A DNA stretch of 64,000 nt from Epiperipatus broadwayi (taxonomy: Eukaryota > Onychophora > Udeonychophora > Euonychophora > Peripatidae), in contig JAQFVV010006622.1 in NCBI GenBank assembly GCA_028023455.1, positions 374,001 to 438,000 on the forward strand, given 5' to 3'. This document shows, one piece after another, positions 1-12,964 of the stretch. The notes beneath the pieces were generated by a model. It saw only the letters and a list, made by a program, of their open reading frames with translations, was not told the DNA's origin and did no database searches. Every line of letters starts with the position of its first letter. Position 1 is the first letter of the stretch. Made by a program: the position numbers and the translations under genes.

Positions 1-370
1 ATCTAATATATGTATTACATGTCTTTAGAAAAATTTAACTTTATTTAAATATTTCAAATGCATTCAACTGTTAGTAATAGCACAGCAAACAGGTTAGTAG
101 ATGCACAATGCTTTGAGAGGTATTAGTCTCTTCTCTTCTTCAGGTGTTGCTAGCCTAACCAATGACAGTATTAGCATGGGATTCAAACCTGGGTTCTTAG
201 ATTCTTGAGTTTTGAATTTTACCTGAAGAAGAGGGGGGACTAATACCTTTCGAAACATTGTGCATGTACTAACCTGTTTGGTGTGCTATTACTAACAGTT
301 GAATGTATTTGGAATATTTAAATAAATTTTTTTCTAAAGACATTCAATACATATATTAGATGATAGAAAT
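1..370. mobile_element. Foldback repeat (family A, copy 1) with tRNA-like core
   Basis: The two ends are inverted copies of each other: about 150 bp at the left (from TATATGTATTACATG onward) reappears reverse-complemented at about 215-365. The short loop holds GGGATTCAAACCTGGG, which on the minus strand reads as a Pol III B box (GGTTTGAATCC), so the unit looks like an inverted dimer of a small tRNA-derived element. On the plus strand the right arm contains CTGAAGA (223-229), a G-rich/C-rich hairpin and GAAAC (252-256), the order seen in hammerhead ribozyme cores. A second copy lies at 12421-12775 and ends in the same flanking string GATGATAGAAATAATCCA (or close to it). No coding capacity. The class assignment is inference; the inverted repeat is directly visible. 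Confidence 0.75.
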
Positions 371-2990
371 AATCCAATATAAAAATACAAATATATATTT
401 TATTCATTCATAATTTCATTAATACCAAATTTAGGTCTTTCCCACATAATTTCAGTTATAAATTGTTTTCTTATATTACATTTTTATGTGATTCATATTG
501 TTTTCTAGATATAAGATTTCTGATAAATAATCATTGTCAAAAAACCATCTATCTGGCTGAATTTCTCTACAAGATCTAGAGTAAGAACTATATATCATAA
601 TTAAATTTAATTCATTTTGTTTAGATCTTATCAGTTGATAAGTATTAGATATTGCTTAGTATTTATGTTAATATTAAAATATTGCAAATTATAAACATAA
701 TTTTTAAAATTTAAATTAAAAAAGAACTAATATTTCTGATTAAATGTAACACTAATTCATGAACTATCTTATTTTGAACATCCATTAACATTACCAAATT
801 TGTAATAAGTAATTTGAAATCATTTCAGGTGGCCATATTTACATTAAGGTAATATTCAGAGTAAAGATATGTTTGGATTCGGCTCATTTTCATTTACTTC
901 TATGGAATTTTATTTTTTCTTCAGGGATTCAAGCTTGTGGTGTTGTTTACTTTCTATTTACTTATGCCATGAATAGTAACCATATGTTGACCACTTTCAT
1001 AGTTGCCATTAATATCCGTTATATATATATATATTTATTATAGTCCAATTCATTCACTTCATATAAGATTGAGTATTCAATAGATGCCGGTGTTTAATAA
1101 ATCCCTATCAAGTGCTCTCCTATACATATTCCTAGAACAATATTTCGATTATAAATGTGGTAGAATACCAGTATTATCTGACATCTGTGATTTCTCATGC
1201 TTATAGAAGGCTAAGAATTAAAGTAGATGAAATAGATTTGCTACTTTTAACAAATGTGTAGGAAAATGTCATGTGATTTGTTAGTGTTCATATATATAAT
1301 ACAGCAATTGTGCAGAAAGCTTTTTATTATACATTTACATATTTATTTGTTTTAATAACAAATAGATAAGAATAATGTTGCTAAGTGAATGAGAGAGCAA
1401 ACGATATTTGTGACATTTCTAAAAAAACTAAAATGTAGCTTGGCAGCAGCTATCTCTACAGTTAATGACAGATGGGATAATTAAAAACCTAAATTTAATG
1501 TCAAGATTTGCATATGATCTAGAAAAAAAATTACGAGGGTGGCTGGATGAGTTAGGGCAGTTTTTTTAATGTAATACAAAGAGCAAAAGCTCACTGAATT
1601 TGCCTAAGTTTGGATAGTTATCCTACAGCTAGCTAACAATGGTTGAAACTAACGGAAATTAAGGGCATTCTTTATTTTGTTGAGTGTACATTCTCCATAA
1701 TCTCTCATCTGTTTCATAGTTTAATTTGTCTATAATTTAAATTTTTCATATAGTATTATTCGGAATTCATTAACTATATCACATGAAATCTAATTTCGTT
1801 TGTAAAACTCTTTATCCTACTCTAAATTCGAACAGACATTTAATTCTGCTCACGAACATGGTTTCCATAACTCTAACCGTTGCCAAACCTTGAATATACA
1901 GTATATAATTGTATATTTCTGATTTTAAGGAATTAATTTTATTTCTACATTTTGCTTGATTTGATTAAAAAATCAATTTTGATTCTACCTGCTAGGTATT
2001 GACAGGTGAGATTATCACACTTCTGACGACAAGCTATTCAGCATTTCATTTACAAGAAGATTAAACAAATTAAATAAAACCCATCAAATAATAAATTTGA
2101 CAGAATTATCAATTAGAGGTAAAAAAATAATAATAACGAAATGAAAACATTATTAATGAAGCTTCAAATTCCATTGTAAGAAAAAAAAGTAAAGGTGATG
2201 TTTAATTAATAGATAGAAATCATCTCCGTACATCAGGCTGACAAATCACTTACCCTGTCAATCATAAATGATAAACACCAGTAAAAATAAACGGGTAAAT
2301 TATCTTCAAGACGGAAATATAATTCATTTGGAAAATAAAGGAAACATTTTATGACAATTATGTACATAGTAATTACTCACAAGTATATATGATAGAAAAT
2401 ATATTTTACAAAATTATACATTTAATTATTATTTTATATATATATATTATCGTTAATACATACGTTTAACATAAATCAAGACCTTAATAAAAGTCAAACC
2501 AGAAAAGTAGGTAAACATATTTTCTCCAAAGCTTTGTAAAAAATGAAATAAAAAACGAAGATTTTATTTTATATAAAGAGAATCATTAGTATGTAAATTT
2601 GCTAAATTTATTTGCCTAAAAAAATGTTAAGATATCTAACAGTAACAATCAATAACATTATATATTTATCCATAGTAGTTATTCACCTCACACTTTTTAA
2701 CACAATGTAGTCCAGTATCTACCATTTAAAGCTATGATATAATTTTAATGAGTTCTTTTGTTAAAATAATATATATATATATATTAAGATTCATTAGACA
2801 TACTCATTCGTATATAAATAATTGTATGATGATGAAGTATTTTGCTTATTGTATGATTATTGTTAAATTAATTGTATTACTAATATTTAATGATTTAGTC
2901 ATTATATAAGCTGAAAGAAACTACAGTAACCAAATAAATGGATCATGTAACACTATAAATAACTTTGGTTACAAACTTTCTTCTAATGTT
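371..2990. other. AT-rich non-coding stretch
   Basis: No supported gene. Contains short TA microsatellites near 1020-1035, 2432-2450 and 2767-2786. All frames are interrupted frequently and nothing matched a family I recognise. Confidence 0.6.
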
Positions 2991-2994
2991 ATGT

Positions 2995-3592
2995 ATCATC
3001 ATCATCAACAACCATTATCAATCCACTGCAGGATGAACGTCTCTCCATGTTCAATCCATCTTTTCCGATCTTTAGCTTCTCTTCTCCACATCACCCCTGC
3101 ACACTTTCTTATTTCATCCATCCATCTCACATGTGGTCTCTTTCTGGGTCTTTTACAATCTCTTGGCATCCAGTTTAAAATTTCAATAGTCCATCTATTA
3201 TCATCTCTTTTAGCAATATGTCCAGCCCAACTCCACTTCAGTCTTTTAATTTTTTCAAGGATATCAGTAACACCTGTTTCTCTTACCCATACATTGCGTT
3301 TTCAATCTCTTCTTGTTACTCCCAAAATGCATCTCTCCATACTTCTTTGAGTGGTTTTGAAGTCTCTGTATGGCTCTTCTATTAAGTGTTCAAGTCTCAG
3401 ATCCATAAGTAAGAACTGGCAAAACACATTTATTAAAAACCTTCCTTTTCAAACACATAGGCATATTTCCTTTTAGTATCAAGTTATTTCTATCAAAAGC
3501 ACTCCAACCAAGTTTAATTCTATGATTAATTTCATCCATTGTTTCCATCTGTATTAATAATGTGACCAAGGTATATGTAACTGTTATGTATC
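2995..3592 (-). mobile_element. RTE-clade LINE, 3' fragment (relic)
   Basis: Read on the minus strand this encodes the C-terminal part of an RTE-type reverse transcriptase: MDEINHRIKLGWSAF, then CLKRKVFNKCVLPVLTYG, then a segment ending IEILNWMPRDCKRPRKRPHV, followed by the RTE 3' end CATCCTGCAGTGGATTGATAATGG and a short (GAT)n tail (on the plus strand the ATC repeats near 2997-3009). Several in-frame stops (for example in the SETWTL region) and frameshifts show it is dead. The 5' part is missing: the homology stops near 3592, typical of 5'-truncated LINE insertion. The plus-strand 119-codon open frame across this interval is an antisense shadow. Other copies: 25680, 38046 and 41231. Confidence 0.9.
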
Positions 3593-4514
3593 ACTATTAC
3601 ATATTCATTTGATACGATGTATATATTTTTATTGAATGTTCTTGTGTGGATAGAAATCATCTCCTTCCATTATGAGATGTTTATAATTTGCATTAAAAGG
3701 TTAATATCTGATTGTTTATATAGTTAAATTTTAAAACTAACTATATGAAATCATGGTATTTAATGAGAAAGTTATATCAACTATTCTGGTTCGGAGATTG
3801 CTTACAAAGTCAAGATTGCAATGCAATTCAAAAATATTGTTTAGTTGGTTTTATATATAAAGAAATTAAATTAAATTATTAGAATAAATTCAAAATCATT
3901 TAATATGAGTTACTAAGACAGTATAAAAAATAGCAATTTGGATATTAACACTCATGTTTATCCCATATTTACTTATCTAGATGATTAGATGATTTTGGAT
4001 TGTCAAGACAAATAGTAGGCTTTAACCAAAAGTTATAGAAAATAAAGGTATTGCTACTGTAAACTGAAGTAATTTTTTTAACATCATATGGATTAACTAT
4101 CACAAATAATTTGCTTAGGCAAAACATTTTCTATAATGTAACTCAGATGCATTCATGTTCAGAAAATGACATTTAAAAGATATTTAAAGTTAAGAAATAT
4201 AATACAAAAGCATTTCATGTACATATAAAACAGTTTTTTACAACAATAATTGCTTCTACAGATTAACAGTGGAAAAAAAAATTGCTCATATAACTAGACA
4301 ACAGGCAGGTAATAATATTTTACAGATTTTCTGCCTTAATTTTATATTCTAATAAAGCATAGCTCGATACCGATTTACCACTTTAATAATAAGCTGCACA
4401 CATAATTGTTAAAGTTTTTAGAAAACAATAAAAAATAGTAAAAAAAAAAACAACAACAGATGAACTTCATTTCAAGTAATATTATATATCTTATTATATT
4501 ATTAGTTACAATAA
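3593..4514. other. AT-rich non-coding stretch
   Basis: No coding or structured feature supported; an A-run with CAACAACA lies near 4440-4458. Confidence 0.6.
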
Positions 4515-5205
4515 CAGTTAAAGTATATACAAGTGCTTTAAAATACAGGGGTGAAGAAACTGTTAATGGAAAACAATCAAAATAAATGTAGGCTAAGCGC
4601 TTTCGAGGTATTATCCCTCATAATCATAGCCAAAAAAATCATTGTTGTGATATGGTTAAATGGTAATGTATGCATATGTAATGTGTCACGTCTATTAATA
4701 GCGTTATTGTCATTGATGATAAAATACACTTCTTTTATCTTCCTTTTGCAATTCGTTAGTTTCATTGCACACTGTCAATAATAGAGCTGCTCAGCACATG
4801 TATACATAGAGAAGAGCACAAAAGAACAATGGCAACATTTCAATATTTCTTGAACATGAGAAGCAGGCCTCTCATGGGTTCGAACCCTCTAACCTCAAAA
4901 TTGTGTGCACTAAAACTAATGCCTGCAAAAGGACGATAAACCGAAGCATATTTTATCATCAATGACAATAACCATATTAGACATGACACATGCTTCGCTA
5001 CCTCCAGAAAATGGACAAGTTGATTAACTTACATATGTATTTGCATACATGACCATTTAACAAGATTACAATGATTTAAAATCTATTTTGGCTATGATTA
5101 TGAGGGATAACACCCGGAAAGCGCTTAGCTTACATTGATTTATTTTGATTGTTTGCCATTAACAGCTTCATCCAGCATTTTAAAGTGCTTGTATACACTA
5201 TTATG
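4515..5205. mobile_element. Foldback element with ~260-300-bp arms and B-box-like loop
   Basis: The left arm (about 4515-4772) and the right arm (about 4903-5205) are near-identical in inverted orientation, for example GCTAAGCGCTTTC on the left versus GGAAAGCGCTTAGC on the right, and the shared CATTGATGATAAAATA block. The spacer of about 130 bp contains the palindromic GGGTTCGAACCC (about 4876-4887), which matches a Pol III B box on both strands; no matching A box was found. The 76- and 62-codon open frames on opposite strands here simply follow the arms and are not genes. The element has no recognisable protein. It may be an inverted SINE dimer or a MITE. Confidence 0.8.
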
Positions 5206-7005
5206 ATTATTGGAGAAATATACTAACTTATTTTTAATGACAGTTGTATGAGTAGTTTCTTTTCTAACTTTGAAAGACTCAATTGAAGAATTGAAAACAT
5301 CACCTCTAATTGACCACACTGATATTTATATATTAAAAACAAATTTTCACAGATAATATAAATATATATTTTTCACAAATATCTATGTATAATTAAGATT
5401 ACTTTTGCAGTTGCAACAATTCTGATACTGAATGAGTAAAAAATATTATTTTAAAAATGTTGTAAAACACTAGAAATACAGATATTTTTTTTAAAAAAAT
5501 TGGTTTATTGGAATTCCTCTATAATAACCAGTCAACATTAAGTGTAATCCAACTAAAATGTTACATGTGAACGAACCAGAAATGTATTTACAATTGAGCT
5601 ATAAAAGCGAATCTAAAAATTAGATAAATTAAACTATCCCCTTCTCTAAATTTTAAATATTCTAGTCAAATAATCCATTAATTCAATCATAAAACATATA
5701 ATTAATTACTTCAATCAATGCAAGAGAAAACATATAACTACCTTATTCCTATATGTTTAGTTTTGAAATGTAAACTTATCCATGTGATCAGGAGAAATAA
5801 CATTAGTCCCATTTAATACACGGATATGGTAACGTCTAATATATAAATTTATATATTTCTATTTTTTAAAGAGTTAAAAATCTGAAAACTGGAAAAGCCA
5901 AAATTATAAATTTTATCTCATAAAAAAGTATGTCTACCTAAGATTCAGTGTTGGCATTCTTAGTATACCAATTTAAACTGCATAAATAAAACAGAAATGG
6001 CTGAGCTTTATTTTCATATATATTAGTGTAAATAATTAATGCATTTTTATTCATTACTTTTCATCCAAAACATTAATAAAAAAATACAGACTTTTGTTCA
6101 GTGTAGTTTTCATCTCCCATCAATATTGCAATTATTCATAGTATAAAAGCTCAGTTCACTTTCCCTTATTCCATATTTATCACATTCAAACTAGTTTTAT
6201 CAGATAAACTAGAAGTGATAAACATCTCTATACACAAGCCTATGTTGCTAGAGTTGTCAGCATTAGTGAATGGTTCCAATATTAAAACCCTAAGAATTTG
6301 AAAATACCTCTCCTATATAATGAATATTTACCATTTCAAAAGGTGTTTAAAATTACAAAACCAGTCTGTCTTCCTTAAAAGAAAGTGATGTAAATGCAAA
6401 ATATCAAAGTAGTAACTTCTAACTCAGATGATGAGTTAAGTTCTTGTGTGAAATGTGTGTATAGTGAGAGTGGTAAGTATGGTTGAAATAGTAAGCAATT
6501 GTGGTGTGATATGATTAAAAAGTAAAAAACTAGAACATTAATGAATTACTTAATATTGTTTTTATCATGCTAAGTCTCCAATAATCCACTACACTCCTCA
6601 ATTCAGTAACTAAATTTTTATTGGAAATATTGAATTTCATACAAGTAATACCTGTAAAAGCAAATTGTTATACCCATGTTTTTCCAAATACGCTGAAAAA
6701 TTTTTCAACAGTTGAATTGTTTCTAATTTCTTTTAAATATTTGCATCCATAGTGACAAACTTTAAAAAAAAAAGAATTATTTTGAAGAAAAGCATTACAT
6801 TTCAAATTGTCTGCCCAAGTAACATATATTCATCAATTATTGCATGGAATCTGTGATAGAATTCAAATAGTTTCCTAGATTGAATTTTATCTGTGGAAAA
6901 TAATAAAAATTGTAACTGTTGTATCCAACCAATCACTTTGATGCATGATTCCTTGTGAAAACAATTTATTATACATCAAACTCAAAAGACTTGTATCCAT
7001 ATTCC
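5206..7005. other. AT-rich non-coding stretch
   Basis: No supported gene, RNA or repeat. Stops are frequent in all frames. Confidence 0.6.
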
Positions 7006-7445
7006 CTAGGACACTGTTACTGAGAAGCAAGAAGGCTTACCGAACATTGAGTAAACATTTGATTACCTTCATTGATTAAGGTCAATTCTCCTGACCTCTG
7101 AAAGGATAGGAGGTGCTCCAGGCCTTCAGTTTGGATGAATGTAGTCACTACAGACTTGAAGGGGAACAGATTTATATTTCTGATTATTTGAATTATATAA
7201 TTCTATTGTACAAAAATGTAAATAATTGCTTGTAGATTTACAAATCAGGTATGTTTGTACTAGAGTGAAGTGTGATCAGGATTTTCACGAGTCGGAGTGA
7301 AGACACTGTGGATCATGACAAAATTCAAGTTGTGATTTATTACACGGGCCACCTTGATAGGTCCCTGTAGATTGTACTTATTATTTGGCCAGGGTTATCA
7401 AAAGACGATTGCTGTACCCAGGAAAATTACATGTGAAATATTGAT
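7006..7445. other. Relatively GC-rich island of unknown nature
   Basis: This ~440-bp patch (GGAGGTGCTCCAGGCC, CACGAGTCGGAGTGAAG, ACACGGGCCACCTTGATAGG) is clearly richer in G+C than its surroundings, but has no long open frame. It could be the relic of an LTR or another repeat, or a diverged regulatory sequence. I do not recognise it. Confidence 0.3.
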
Positions 7446-9020
7446 AATGTTAAATATGGTAATCACTACAATTGTTTGTCAGTGGAATTATGTATAGGTG
7501 AAAAGGGGAGGTGGAATAAGTGTAACTTAGACATTATTGTAATCTAATGATATTGATGATGGGCAAAGAGGCATAAATAAAAATTCTTTTGAAAGATTAT
7601 AATATAATTGCCTATATATTTAATCATACAACTATTTTTTTTACTGATTATACAAGTTTCATATTCAACATATATTATCTTACTGTTTCCATCATCGAGC
7701 TTCAAATTTATCTCCTTAAATGGTGTAATATTAATAAAATGAATAACATTCAACAATCTGTTTTATCTCATGTAAATTTTGAATTAGAGTTAACAGTATA
7801 TAATTGATTCAAGCAATGAGTACAAACAAAAAAAGCAAGATCTTAAAATCCACAATCGATTTTTTCCCCAGTAGTTCATATAACCATCCGTAGCGTATAC
7901 CTACATATGCTTAATAATAATATTAGCAACTATACTCCTAATGCATTCCGTAGAGTATGCTTCAAAAAATTTGAGTACACATTTTAAATACGAATCACGT
8001 GATTTAATAATCACATGATCAGTTGCTTTGGAAGTCTTACATTTGAGAACCCTAAAAGCAGATTGAACAAAATCCCACAAAATTTCTTGTACTTCTCATC
8101 TGTAATTGAACTAGCTATTTCTGATTCATAAGCCCAGTATTCTGTCAGTGCGCAAAAGTGACTTTAAATATAATCAGAAAATGAAGCAAATTTGAATAAC
8201 AGACTTCTGCTTTAAAATTATTGAATCTAAAAATGTAACTTAAATTAGACAAATCACCATATATTGTGGCCATTTTTAAAAATAATTGTTGATGATGCTT
8301 TAAAAGTTTTACATTCTATAAAATCCGTCATTTCTTACAAATTTTTGAGTAATAAAACCAATCAATTATTTTTAATTTTATTTCAGTTTTTTTTTTAAAT
8401 AATCTTCAAAGATTATTCTTAATTTTTTTTACACATTTGTTAGCTCATCATCTAAAAATAATTTTAATTTTGCATGGCTCTGTGAGCCAATTTAAACTCT
8501 CCAAAATTGTAAGATAAATACATATTAAAAAATATTTTAACACTTATTTAGAGAATTAAATGTTATTAAGAAGAGGCTTATATATATATTTTCATATATG
8601 TAATCTTTAATTTAAATAATAAAATTAAAATATTTATTAAATGTTGTTTCATTTAGAAATTATTTTTGTTTACTTGGGTTAAATTTAGAAATTGTTTTTT
8701 AATATACTTCTATGGAAGGATTATTTTTCCCCCAAATTTTGTACACATTACACATCAACCCATGACAATGATATATTTTAATGCTGTCCAGCCAGTTTTC
8801 CATCCTAATAATGTAGGTGGTTGAATTTCAAATCACGTTGATATTGGTTCAGTGAGTTTTGAGTGATGTGCAATAATGGGGGTATATTTAAAAAATATAT
8901 AGTGTCATTGAATTTCACAGATAATTTTACTAAAAAGATTTTACAGTTAATTAAAGTAGAAAAAGAATTGTACAATGAAATCTGAATTTTTCTTGATTGT
9001 TTGACTAAAAATCTATCTTT
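7446..9020. other. AT-rich non-coding stretch
   Basis: No supported feature. The open frames of about 70 codons on both strands at 7544-7807 overlap each other, have strongly AT-driven composition and match nothing I know. Confidence 0.6.
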
Positions 9021-9021
9021 T

Positions 9022-9175
9022 TGTCAAGCATTGGTGGCTGAGTGGTCAGCACAGATGCTTTACAAGCAGTTGTCCTGGGTTCATGGGTTCGCCTCCCAGC
9101 CGATGCTTTGACACATGGGAAAAAAATTGTCTTTTTTAAAATGCTATAGTCCTAAACAAAAAAAAATCTTTTAAA
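9022..9175 (+). mobile_element. tRNA-derived SINE (family S, copy 1)
   Basis: The head carries Pol III promoter elements in correct order and spacing: A box TGGCTGAGTGG at about 9035-9045 and B box GGGTTCGCCTCC at about 9085-9096, followed by CAGCCGATGCTTTGACACATGG and an A-rich tail. Conserved with the minus-strand copies at 32388 and 46727, which share the block TACAAGCAGTTGTC...GGGTTCG and the GATGCTNTGACAYATG 3' block. It does not fold into a full modern tRNA, so this is a SINE rather than a tRNA gene. The A box suggests a Leu/Ser-type tRNA ancestor, but that is inference. Confidence 0.8.
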
Positions 9176-12100
9176 TGATTTTTAATGCATATAAATTTGA
9201 TTTCATTTATTACAAATGCAATATCCAAATATTAAAAAATAATTTTATAAAGAATATTTTTATTTAAATTGATCAATAATAATGCACTACAAACCAAAAA
9301 AAAAAAGTATTTTTTCTTCAACCATACTTAGTTGCATTAAATTTGAAATTAAAATATGGAATGTACATAAAATAATTAATTCCATCACTATTTTTTAAAA
9401 ACTAGTGAGTGAATTTATTAATTTATGGATGCCCCACACTTGTATTTCAAATTTAATATAACCAAAATTATAGTTGAAAAAAAAAAAGTTTTTTGCTTCT
9501 TAATGTATTTCTCATCAATTTAAACAAAAACATTTCTTATAAAACATCTATATAAATTATCATTTAAAATATTTTTAAAAATAAAAATAATTTAAATACT
9601 TTAAAAAAAAATTATATGGAGAAATAAAAACTTACTTCTGTGCCTTTATTTACACCAAGTTATTATTTTTTTTTTAATTATAAGAATATTAAATCTTTCA
9701 TAAAAAATGAATAAAAATAAGTATATATTCTTTTTATTATTTCAAATATCTTTTTTAAAAATAAAAATATCTTTGAAATCAAATAAGTTTTAGAAAAAAA
9801 TTACCTCTTGTTTTTATAATATAACTTAAATATTCCTGCCAAATTGTGCAAAAAGCATTTGTATTTTAGAACAATTATATCTTGATTATATCTATCATTT
9901 AGAAAAGAAAAACTAAATTATCAATTCATTTTCATTAAAATGCAATCTTGTGGAGAGAACTAAAGATTAATGTTAATACAAAATTGTTCCATGGAATTAC
10001 AGACCATGCAATATATAATTGCAAAGTTCATTCAAAGTCATTCCAGAGTGGATTAGGCAAATATTGAAAAACATACATAAGTTTAACATGTATACACATA
10101 CATAAGAGAAAATGTAATTTTTAAAATAGTCATTAAAATAACATCAGCAAAAATATACTGCAATTGTAAGAGAGTTCAGTGATAAATAAAAAGATAAATG
10201 GCATGAGTTGGTGTATATAGATAAAATTTGAGAATTCAAATTTATACATTTGTATTTCATATTTAACCCCCTAACACTGTTAGTTTTGTTCTAGCTGTCT
10301 TTAAGCATACAATGTTAAATTTAATATTAAATGGTTATTATTTATCAGAATATTATAAATTTGACTTCATTCGAGTTATTTTTGTTTAGAAACAAAAGAA
10401 ATTTTAAAAAATCACATTTAATTTTTGTAAATATGAAAAAAAAATACATCATATTCAAACTGCATACATTTTTCATCATCAACTAACAGGAGGAGCAATT
10501 TCATTTTGGAAAATAAATGAAATGTTTCTTATTTGACATTTGCCTTTAAAATGTGAATAAATAAATATTAATATCTGATAAATCTATCAAACTGGGCTTT
10601 AAAAGTTTAAAAAATTTTAATATTTTTTACAGTATTGCAATATATTCTACCAGACAATTGGTGATGTTTAGCAAATAGTTTATAACCTCTATCTCCATAA
10701 TTCACATTGTAAATGTTATAGAGAAATATATAATCTTTTATTTTTAAAAATATTTACATATAAAATATGTAATTATATCTTCTAGGTTTTTAATAATTAT
10801 TACAAATTATTGTGCAAAAATAATAATGAATCTTAATAAACTTTGCAAAAAAAAAAAAAAAAATCAAATTTTTAAGCATTCAAATTTTTTTTGGAAGTGA
10901 ATAGAAAACTATCAAGCTGAAATTTAAAATTCTTATCCTGATATCTATAGAATGTTTATATAATTAAATAAAACATTTTTTCTCAATAGGTGACAAATTG
11001 AACATTGTAATTTATTGGAGGAAGTGCATTGAGAAAATTAAGGAAGTTAATATATCTTCAAATCATGTATGGTGGGTCCAGATAATTTATTTTCTTACTG
11101 AGAAAAAATCTACTTGGGGAAAAACGTTTTATCAAATTTACTATGAATTTGATGAAAATATTTCTTAATATTATCTCTCGTAAAGCTTTTAACAAATTTA
11201 AACAATAAACAAATATCGATTTTTGATCCACTGAAGTAGAGCAAATTGCAATCAACATTCAGTGTGAGATTGCAAAGTACATTCTATTTCTTTACTATTC
11301 TGGTTATATTTACTAGTATTAGCATATCCACTTGGATTCTGCATCAATATGATTTTGTTTTAAATGTAAAAATTGCTAATACTTATTTTTTAAACTAAAA
11401 AAGATATTATTAATATTGTGATTATAAGTGGTAGCATCAAAAGGCAGATTCTTATATTCATTATCAGCAGTATAATGTTGGATGGGGGGGATATCTCACT
11501 TTGTTGACTGAATAACACTTAAACTCAAACTGTTACATGACCTGAATGTCACTTGATTACATGGCTGTTATTGAAATAATGACTATTTTAATTATCAATC
11601 ATGATTTAAAAAGTTTTAAAAAATGTGATTTAGCACAGCAGTAAGATAAATAAAAGCCATTATTGTCAATTGAAGAAAACTGATGCATTCGATTGCTGCT
11701 CAAACATAGGATAACTTCAAAAAATTATATTAAAAAAGAATCAAATGATTTGTCACTCAGGAGATCATCATATACAATTTGAGCACCACATTGTGCTCTA
11801 GAATATGTACCTCAAGCATTATACCCTAAAGCTAAACCCATTATAATGCTACAAGGAGTACACAAAAATTATTTGAAATAAATTAATTTACTGTCAACAA
11901 CAAATAAAATTAAATAATAATACAGTTAGTTACTTAGTCGTCATGCAACATTTCAGATTTCAAGTAGCAGTTTGAGCAATAACAACTTGACTGGGCAGGA
12001 AATTAATCCTTGAAAAAATTGCTGCTATTCACCATTATAATGAAAATGTTATATGCAATTCTGAAAACAATATCCATTCACATAGTGTATCTTATGCACC

Positions 12101-12420
12101 ACAAGGATTAAAAAGCCTCACCATAATAATAAAGTGTTACATTTTAAAAGTATTCAAGTGATAAATTAAAATATATATATAACTTTTTTTTTTAGCATTT
12201 GTATAAAAAAAGATTACTAAGAATAATAAACTGATAAAGTAAATTGAAATAAAAGAACTCATAATTTTAGCCTAAAATTCCAATAGAAATTAATGAGAGT
12301 AAAGAAAAGGTGTAGTTAAACAATATTTAATGACACAGGTCAGTATAAGTATAAATTATACGTTGGATTATTTTCATAATCTAATATTAAATATTGAATG
12401 TTTAAAAAAAAGGTTTCAAA
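9176..12420. other. AT-rich non-coding stretch
   Basis: No gene supported. Very AT-rich with many A/T runs, including a run of about 16 A near 10848-10863. The 66-codon minus ORF at 11058-11258 has no recognisable motif. Confidence 0.6.
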
Positions 12421-12775
12421 TTGTATTTAAACTTTCCAAAAATACATTCAGTTGTTAGTAATGGCTTACAGGTTAGAAACATAATGTTTTGAGTGAGATT
12501 ATTCTCTTCTATTCTTCAGATGTTGCTGGCCTAATTAGGGATGGTATTAGTGTGGGAATCAAACTTAGACTTTTTAGTTTATGAATAGAATTTTAAGATG
12601 TTGCTCTAACCAACAGCAAAATTTCTGAGTTGTATAGAACATTACCTTAAAATGCAATATTCATAAATCTAAAGATTAAGGTTTGATCTTGTAAAGTACT
12701 GTCAATGGTCAGGCCAGTAATACCTGAAGAGATTAATACCAATCAATATTTAATATTATATGATAGAAATAATCC
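12421..12775. mobile_element. Foldback/SINE repeat (family A, copy 2)
   Basis: Shares with the element at 1-370 the strings ACATTCAGTTGTTAGTAATGGC, TTCTTCAGATGTTGCTGGCCTAATTA and GATGATAGAAATAATCCA (small differences). On the minus strand it shows an A-box-like GGTTAGAGCAACATC and a B-box-like GTTTGATTCCC in tRNA order, supporting a tRNA-derived SINE core. The right inverted arm is largely deleted compared with copy 1. It lies just upstream of the Penelope-like relic. Confidence 0.65.
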
Positions 12776-12964
12776 ACAATATAATTAAAAGATTATCATC
12801 ACAAATCTTCAGTCCAACCATATGAGTATACAATAAACTATATATATAACGTTCAAATGTGTGTTAGACAATACTATATGTAAAAACCTTAATATTTGCG
12901 TTGATATTAGAAGTACACACACATATAATTCGGAAAGCAAAACTATATATAAATCAAACCAAAC

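Noticed and set aside
2991-3350. 119-codon plus-strand ORF
   Set aside because: Antisense shadow of an RTE LINE 3' region; the minus strand shows the real RT motifs.
4551-4781. 76- and 62-codon ORFs on opposite strands
   Set aside because: Both lie in one arm of a foldback repeat and have no protein-like composition.
9022-9175. A functional tRNA gene
   Set aside because: A and B boxes are present but the cloverleaf is not intact, an A-rich tail follows, and two dispersed copies share the same 3' block: a SINE.
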